Shown piece by piece: positions 59,735-64,000 of a stretch of 64,000 nt of DNA (position 1 is its first letter; every line of letters begins with the position of its first letter). The DNA comes from JACKJK01 sp046159835 (GTDB lineage: Bacteria; Pseudomonadota; Alphaproteobacteria; Rhizobiales; Tepidamorphaceae): positions 310,001 through 374,000 of the forward strand of contig NZ_JBJXCY010000001.1 in assembly GCF_046159835.1 (NCBI RefSeq). Reading direction: 5' to 3'. The notes beneath the pieces are model-generated. The model saw nothing but the letters and a program-made list of their open reading frames with translations, did no database searches and was not told the origin of the DNA. The position numbers and the translations under genes are program-made.

Positions 59735-61069
59735 ATGAACCTGCCCACAACGCTCATGCGTACATTCGCCCTTGCCACAGTGCTGGCAGGCGGCCTGCTG
59801 GCGCTCCCCGCGCAAGCCGTCGAGATCCAGCGCTTCCAGACCCCCGGCGGTATCCAGGTCTGGCTGGTCGAGGAAAACACCGTCCCGCTCATCACCGTCA
59901 ATTTCGCCTGGCGTGGCGGCGCGGCCCAGGACCCGTCCGGCAAGCCCGGCGTGTCGAACTTCCTGACCGTGATGATGGATGAGGGCGCCGGCACGCTGGA
60001 TGCCCGCGAATTCCAGGAGCGCGAAGAACTGCTCGCCATGCGAATGAGCTTCAATGCCGGGCGCGACGCCTATTACGGCGAGTTCCGCACGCTGGTGGAA
60101 ACCCGTGACGAGGCCTTCGAGATGCTGCGGCTGGCGATCAACGAGCCGCGCTTCGACGATGATGCCTTCCAGCGGATGCGCGAACAGCTGCTCAGCGGCC
60201 TGCGCGACGAGGAAACGGACCCCGGCACGATCCTGTCACGCACATGGGGCAATGCCGTCTTCGGCAACCACCCCTATGGCCAGCCGGTCGACGGGACGCT
60301 GGCGAGTGTCGGCGCGATCAGCGTTGAGGACCTGCGCGCTTTCCGCGACCGCAACTTCGCCCGCGACAACCTCGTCGTCGGTGTCGTGGGCGCCATCGAC
60401 AAGGACACGCTGGCCGAGAAGATCGACAGCGTCTTCGGCGGCCTGCCGCACAATGCGCAGCTGAAGCCGATCCCCGATGCCGTGCTGCCGGACAATGCCT
60501 TCCTGCAGCTTGCCGAACTCGACGTGCCGCAGACCTCCATCCAGTTCGGTCGCCCCGGCTTGCTGCGTGACGACCCGGATTTCATCCCCGCCTACGTGCT
60601 GAACCACATCCTCGGCGGCGGCTCGTTCTCCTCGCGCCTTTACGAGGAAGTGCGTGAAAAGCGCGGGCTGGTCTACTCGGTCTATTCCTATCTCTACCCG
60701 CTCGACCATGCCGGCCTGTTCGTCGGCGGGCTCGGCACCGGCGCGGAACGCGCGCAGGAGGCCGTTGACCTCGTGCGCTCGGAAGTCGCGCGCATGGTGG
60801 AGGATGGCCCGACCGAAGACGAACTTGCCCAGGCCAAGGCCTTTCTCAAGGGCTCCTATGCCCTGCGCTTCGACACCGGCGACAAGATCGCCGGCCAGCT
60901 CGTCCAGCTCCAGCTGGAAGAGCTTGGCGCCGACTATTTCGACAAGCGCAACGACATGATCGAGGCCGTGACGATGGAAGACGTGCAGCGCGCCGCAACA
61001 CGCCTGCTCGGCAATGGCGACCTGTTCTTTGTCGCCGTTGGCCGCCCGACCATCAAATCCGGTGGCTGA
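59735..61069 (+). CDS. M16 family peptidase, non-catalytic partner
   Basis: A 444-residue exported protein of the same fold as the preceding gene. The signal peptide is MNLPTTLMRTFALATVLAGG. The HxxEH motif is absent: the equivalent region reads NFLTVMMDEGAG. The Arg/Tyr-containing substrate motif of the partner subunit is seen in SFSSRLYEEVREKRGLVYSV. Such pairs form heterodimers in which this subunit contributes substrate binding. GGAG lies 6 nt before the ATG. A strong terminator follows. Confidence 0.92.
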   Translation: MNLPTTLMRTFALATVLAGGLLALPAQAVEIQRFQTPGGIQVWLVEENTVPLITVNFAWRGGAAQDPSGKPGVSNFLTVMMDEGAGTLDAREFQEREELLAMRMSFNAGRDAYYGEFRTLVETRDEAFEMLRLAINEPRFDDDAFQRMREQLLSGLRDEETDPGTILSRTWGNAVFGNHPYGQPVDGTLASVGAISVEDLRAFRDRNFARDNLVVGVVGAIDKDTLAEKIDSVFGGLPHNAQLKPIPDAVLPDNAFLQLAELDVPQTSIQFGRPGLLRDDPDFIPAYVLNHILGGGSFSSRLYEEVREKRGLVYSVYSYLYPLDHAGLFVGGLGTGAERAQEAVDLVRSEVARMVEDGPTEDELAQAKAFLKGSYALRFDTGDKIAGQLVQLQLEELGADYFDKRNDMIEAVTMEDVQRAATRLLGNGDLFFVAVGRPTIKSGG

Positions 61070-61108
61070 TGCAGCGAATCGGTAAATTGTCTAACGTCTG
61101 AAACAGAC

Positions 61109-61147
61109 GGAAAGCCGCGCGCGGCAAGGCGTTGCGGCTTTCCTTTT
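61109..61147 (+). terminator. Rho-independent terminator after M16 pair
   Basis: A perfect 10-bp stem GGAAAGCCGC / GCGGCTTTCC with a 15-nt loop, followed by TTTTG. It ends transcription of the lipoprotein-M16-M16 unit, 39 bp after the last stop. Confidence 0.85.
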
Positions 61148-61216
61148 GCCCGGCTGGGGCACAGACGGAGGGCAGGGAAGATTTCGTACCCTTTCAAACA
61201 TGATATTTCGGGCGTC

Positions 61217-62500
61217 ATGGACGACACGATCGGCCCGCCCGGCCTGTCGCAGGAAGCCCTCGACCGGACGCTGAAGCAGGCCGAGGACGCGATCGCATGG
61301 CTGCGCGAGACCGCTGCCGAGCACGCGCTGCCGCTGCTCGACGTTCCCGCCAAGGATGATGATTTCGAGGCCATCGCCGCAACGGCGGACTGGCTGCGAG
61401 ACGGCACCGACCATGTGGTGGTCTTGGGTACCGGCGGCTCCAGCCTCGGCGGGCAGGCGCTGGCGCAGGTTGCCGGCTGGCACCTGCCGGGCATCCCGGC
61501 GGCGAAGCCCGAACTGCACTTTCTCGACAATCTCGACCCGCTGACGCTGGACGCGGCACTTGCCGCCCTGCCGCTAGACAAGACGAAGTTTCTCTCCGTC
61601 TCCAAGTCTGGCGGCACCGGCGAAACCCTGATCCAGACCACGGTCGCCATCGAGGCGCTCAAGGCGGCGGACCTCGCCGTTGCCGACCATATGCGCGGCC
61701 TCTCCGAGCCCATTGAAGAAGGCGGCAAGAACGCGCTGCGCACGCTGCTCGGCGAATACGACGCGACGGTGGACGAGCACGTTCTCGGCCTCGGCGGGCG
61801 CTACGCGGCGCTCTCCAATGTCGGCCTCGTGCCCGCAGCCCTGATGGGGCTTGATCCGAAGGCCGTGCGCGAGGGTGCTGCCGCCGTGCTGCAGCCGGCG
61901 CTGGATGGCGCATCCCCGCGCGACTACGCCCCCGCCGTCGGCGCAAGTGTCGCGGTGGCGCTGGCGCGCACCAACCGCGCGCCGGTCAACGTGCTGATGG
62001 CCTATTCCGACAGGCTGGAGCGCTTCACCCGCTGGTGGGTGCAGCTCTGGGCCGAAAGCCTCGGCAAGCGCGGCCGCGGCATGACGCCGGTGGCAGCCGT
62101 TGGCCCGGTCGACCAGCACTCGCAGTTGCAGCTCTATCTCGATGGCCCGAACGACAAGCTGGTGACGTTCGTGATGGTGAAATGCGCCGGCAAGGGCGCA
62201 CGGTTCAGCCAGGCGCAGGCCGATGCGGTCGGCTTCGATGCGGCAGGCCGCACCGTGGGCGACTTCGTGTGGTCGCAGCAGCGCGCCACGGCGGATACGC
62301 TGGTCAAGGGCACCCGGCTGGTGCGCCGCATCACGCTGGAAACAGTGGATGCGAAGGCCATCGGTGCGCTGATGATGCACTTCATGCTGGAGACGATCCT
62401 CGCCGCAAAGCTCCTGCGGGTCGATGCCTTCGACCAGCCCGCCGTTGAAGAGGGCAAGGTGCTGGCCAAGGAATATCTCGCCAAGGTCAAGGCGGGCTGA
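61217..62500 (+). CDS. pgi: Glucose-6-phosphate isomerase
   Basis: The glycolytic/gluconeogenic enzyme converting glucose-6-P and fructose-6-P, 427 residues, the shorter archaeal/bacterial-like form rather than the 550-residue E. coli type. SIS-domain features are VVLGTGGSSLGGQALAQ and SVSKSGGTGETLIQT. The active-site block is PVDQHSQLQLYLDGPNDKLV, with the catalytic Gln/His and Glu region. The ATG at 61217 gives MDDTIGPPGLSQ. mutL follows 2 bp later, probably co-transcribed. Confidence 0.92.
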   Translation: MDDTIGPPGLSQEALDRTLKQAEDAIAWLRETAAEHALPLLDVPAKDDDFEAIAATADWLRDGTDHVVVLGTGGSSLGGQALAQVAGWHLPGIPAAKPELHFLDNLDPLTLDAALAALPLDKTKFLSVSKSGGTGETLIQTTVAIEALKAADLAVADHMRGLSEPIEEGGKNALRTLLGEYDATVDEHVLGLGGRYAALSNVGLVPAALMGLDPKAVREGAAAVLQPALDGASPRDYAPAVGASVAVALARTNRAPVNVLMAYSDRLERFTRWWVQLWAESLGKRGRGMTPVAAVGPVDQHSQLQLYLDGPNDKLVTFVMVKCAGKGARFSQAQADAVGFDAAGRTVGDFVWSQQRATADTLVKGTRLVRRITLETVDAKAIGALMMHFMLETILAAKLLRVDAFDQPAVEEGKVLAKEYLAKVKAG

Positions 62501-62502
62501 CG

Positions 62503-64000
62503 ATGGCTGTCCGCCGCCTTCCCGATACACTGGTCGACCGCATCGCCGCAGGCGAGGTGGTGGAACGGCCTGCAAGCGCGGTGAAGGAACTGGTGGAGAA
62601 TGCGCTGGATTCCGGCGCGAGCCGCATCGACATCGCCATTGCCGATGGCGGGCGCAGCCTCATCCGCATCATCGATGATGGCTGCGGCATGGGCGAGGGC
62701 GACATCGAACTTGCTGTTGAGCGTCACGCCACCTCCAAGCTCGGCAGCGACGACCTGCTGGAAATCGAGACGCTGGGCTTTCGCGGCGAGGCGCTCCCTT
62801 CCATTGGGTCTGTGTCGCGGCTGACGATCACCTCGCGCACCAGCGGTGCCGACGCCAACACGATCCAGATCGACAACGGCCGCAAGAGTGGCCCCAAGCC
62901 CGCCGCCCTCACCTGCGGCACGGTGGTCGAGGTGCGCGACCTCTTTGCCTCCATTCCCGCGCGGCTGAAATTCCTGAAAAGCGTGACTGCCGAGACGCAG
63001 GCCGTGGCGGATGTCGTGCGCCGCCTTGCGCTGGCGCATCCCGGCATCGGCTTCTCGCTGTCGTCCGATGGGCGCACGTTGCTCGATGCACCGCCGCAGG
63101 CCGAGCCGGATCTTGCCGCCCGCATCGCCCGCGTGCTGGGGGCGGAGTTTGCCGACAATTCCGTTGCCATCGACGCCGAGCGCGAAGGGGTCCGCATCAC
63201 CGGCCTTGCGGGCCTGCCGACCTATCACAAGGGGTCCGCGCGTTGGCAGTTCCTGTTCGTGAATGGCCGCCCCGTGCGCGACCGACAGCTCATCTCCGCG
63301 ATCCGGGCGGGCTACATGGATGTCATGGCCCGCGACCGCTTCCCCTTCGTGTGCCTGTTCGTGTCGCTGTCGCCGCGCGAGGTGGATGTGAACGTCCATC
63401 CGGCCAAGGCGGAAGTGCGCTTCCGCGATCCCGGCCTCGTGCGCGGGCTGGTGGTCTCTGCCCTGCGGCGCACGTTCGCCGATGCCGCGCCGCAGACCGC
63501 CGCGCAGGACATGGGCGAACGCCTCGCGGCCATGGCGCTGGCAGCAGGGGCCTCGTCGGCCCAAACCCAGGCCCATGCGCCGGTCACCGGCAGCTTTGCA
63601 GGCTTTGGCGAGCCGTCGCACGGCTGGGAGCAGTCGCCAACCACTCCGGCACAAGCTCCGCCCATGACGCCCGATCAGCGGTCGTCACTGGCTGGTCTCT
63701 TTGCACCCTCGGCGGATGCGCGGGCCGATGCCACAGAGCCGGTCGAGGCCGACCTGTCGCGCCCGCTGGGTGCCGCGCGCGCGCAGTTTCACGAAACCTA
63801 TATCGTGGCGCAGACGCGCGACGGCGTGGTGATCGTCGACCAGCACGCCGCCCACGAGCGTCTCGTCTACGAGCGCATGAAGGAGAGCCTCGCCCGCGAT
63901 GGCGTCGCCCGCCAGGCACTGCTGGTGCCGGAAGTCGTCGACCTCGACCCGTCAGACGCGCAGCGCCTGCTTGACCGTGCCGGCGACCTCGAACGGCTCG
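62503..64000 (+). CDS. mutL: DNA mismatch repair protein MutL (3' end outside window)
   Basis: The N-terminal 499 residues of MutL; the gene runs off the right edge. The GHKL ATPase is complete: IAAGEVVERPASAVKELVEN (N-box), IIDDGCGMG, TLGFRGEALPSIGSVS (motif III) and FVNGRPVRDRQL. The C-terminal dimerisation domain begins near residue 420 after a variable linker, with QFHETYIVAQTRDGVVIVDQHAAHERL. The start is the ATG at 62503, 2 bp after the pgi stop. MutL couples MutS mismatch recognition to downstream excision. Confidence 0.95.
   Translation, partial: MAVRRLPDTLVDRIAAGEVVERPASAVKELVENALDSGASRIDIAIADGGRSLIRIIDDGCGMGEGDIELAVERHATSKLGSDDLLEIETLGFRGEALPSIGSVSRLTITSRTSGADANTIQIDNGRKSGPKPAALTCGTVVEVRDLFASIPARLKFLKSVTAETQAVADVVRRLALAHPGIGFSLSSDGRTLLDAPPQAEPDLAARIARVLGAEFADNSVAIDAEREGVRITGLAGLPTYHKGSARWQFLFVNGRPVRDRQLISAIRAGYMDVMARDRFPFVCLFVSLSPREVDVNVHPAKAEVRFRDPGLVRGLVVSALRRTFADAAPQTAAQDMGERLAAMALAAGASSAQTQAHAPVTGSFAGFGEPSHGWEQSPTTPAQAPPMTPDQRSSLAGLFAPSADARADATEPVEADLSRPLGAARAQFHETYIVAQTRDGVVIVDQHAAHERLVYERMKESLARDGVARQALLVPEVVDLDPSDAQRLLDRAGDLERL

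Overview
The window looks like a chromosomal segment of a GC-rich alphaproteobacterium, most likely of Hyphomicrobiales (Rhizobiales) type. The clues are: a tRNA-His with the alphaproteobacterial A73/U72 signature and no G-1; a hisS-hisZ-hisG cluster; an Irr-box (ICE-type) palindrome in front of an iron transporter; a CIRCE-controlled groESL operon; a PdhS/CbrA-like PAS histidine kinase; a phasin; and a TipF-like protein. Gene density is high and most genes are ordinary. I see no phage, insertion sequence, CRISPR array or toxin-antitoxin island.

Layout. 1-3.1 kb: ferric-iron ABC transporter (permease and periplasmic binding protein) with paired palindromes upstream. 3.1-6.7 kb: large PAS histidine kinase. 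6.9-7.65 kb: phasin with an inverted-repeat operator candidate and a terminator. 7.77 kb: tRNA-His. 7.9-13.8 kb: hydroxypyruvate isomerase, AEC and EamA transporters, acyl-CoA dehydrogenase, a protein with an Ada-like Cys motif and an exported thioredoxin. 13.8-28.3 kb: a 2-hydroxy-acid island with lutA-DUF6653-lutB-lutC on the minus strand, divergent dctP-dctQ-dctM-DUF3422, then cytochrome c, LysR and glcD-glcE-glcF. 28.3-32 kb: XRE regulator, internally shortened pirin, MORN-like protein, L,D-transpeptidase and a Tat-exported metallo-hydrolase. 32.1-37.9 kb: CheZ-like phosphatase, hisS-hisZ-hisG and a Tat-exported GH3 enzyme. 37.9-42.9 kb: BcsS-like protein, two hydrolases and an iorAB-type molybdenum hydroxylase. 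43.0-45.9 kb: groESL, followed by 143-bp tandem palindromic repeats and a 98-N assembly gap. 45.9-50.9 kb: sigma-54 activator with a degenerate receiver, TipF-like EAL protein, HAD phosphatase and cheY-cheZ. 51-64 kb: housekeeping genes (MaoC, ribF, EamA, ileS-lspA, lipoprotein, M16 protease pair, pgi, 5' part of mutL).

How the parts fit. The 13.8-28.3 kb island could take up a hydroxy-acid (lactate/glycolate type) through a TRAP transporter. It could then oxidise it with two independent Fe-S/flavin systems, LutABC and GlcDEF. Hydroxypyruvate isomerase and the phasin would fit the same C2/C3 and PHB economy. The best candidates for something new are: the DUF6653 membrane protein embedded in the lut operon; DUF3422 directly behind the TRAP genes; the palindromic tandem repeats at the groEL 3' end; two CheZ paralogues within 18 kb; a compositionally mosaic hisS; and a pirin missing most of one cupin. 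No wholly new multi-gene defence or mobile system is evident.
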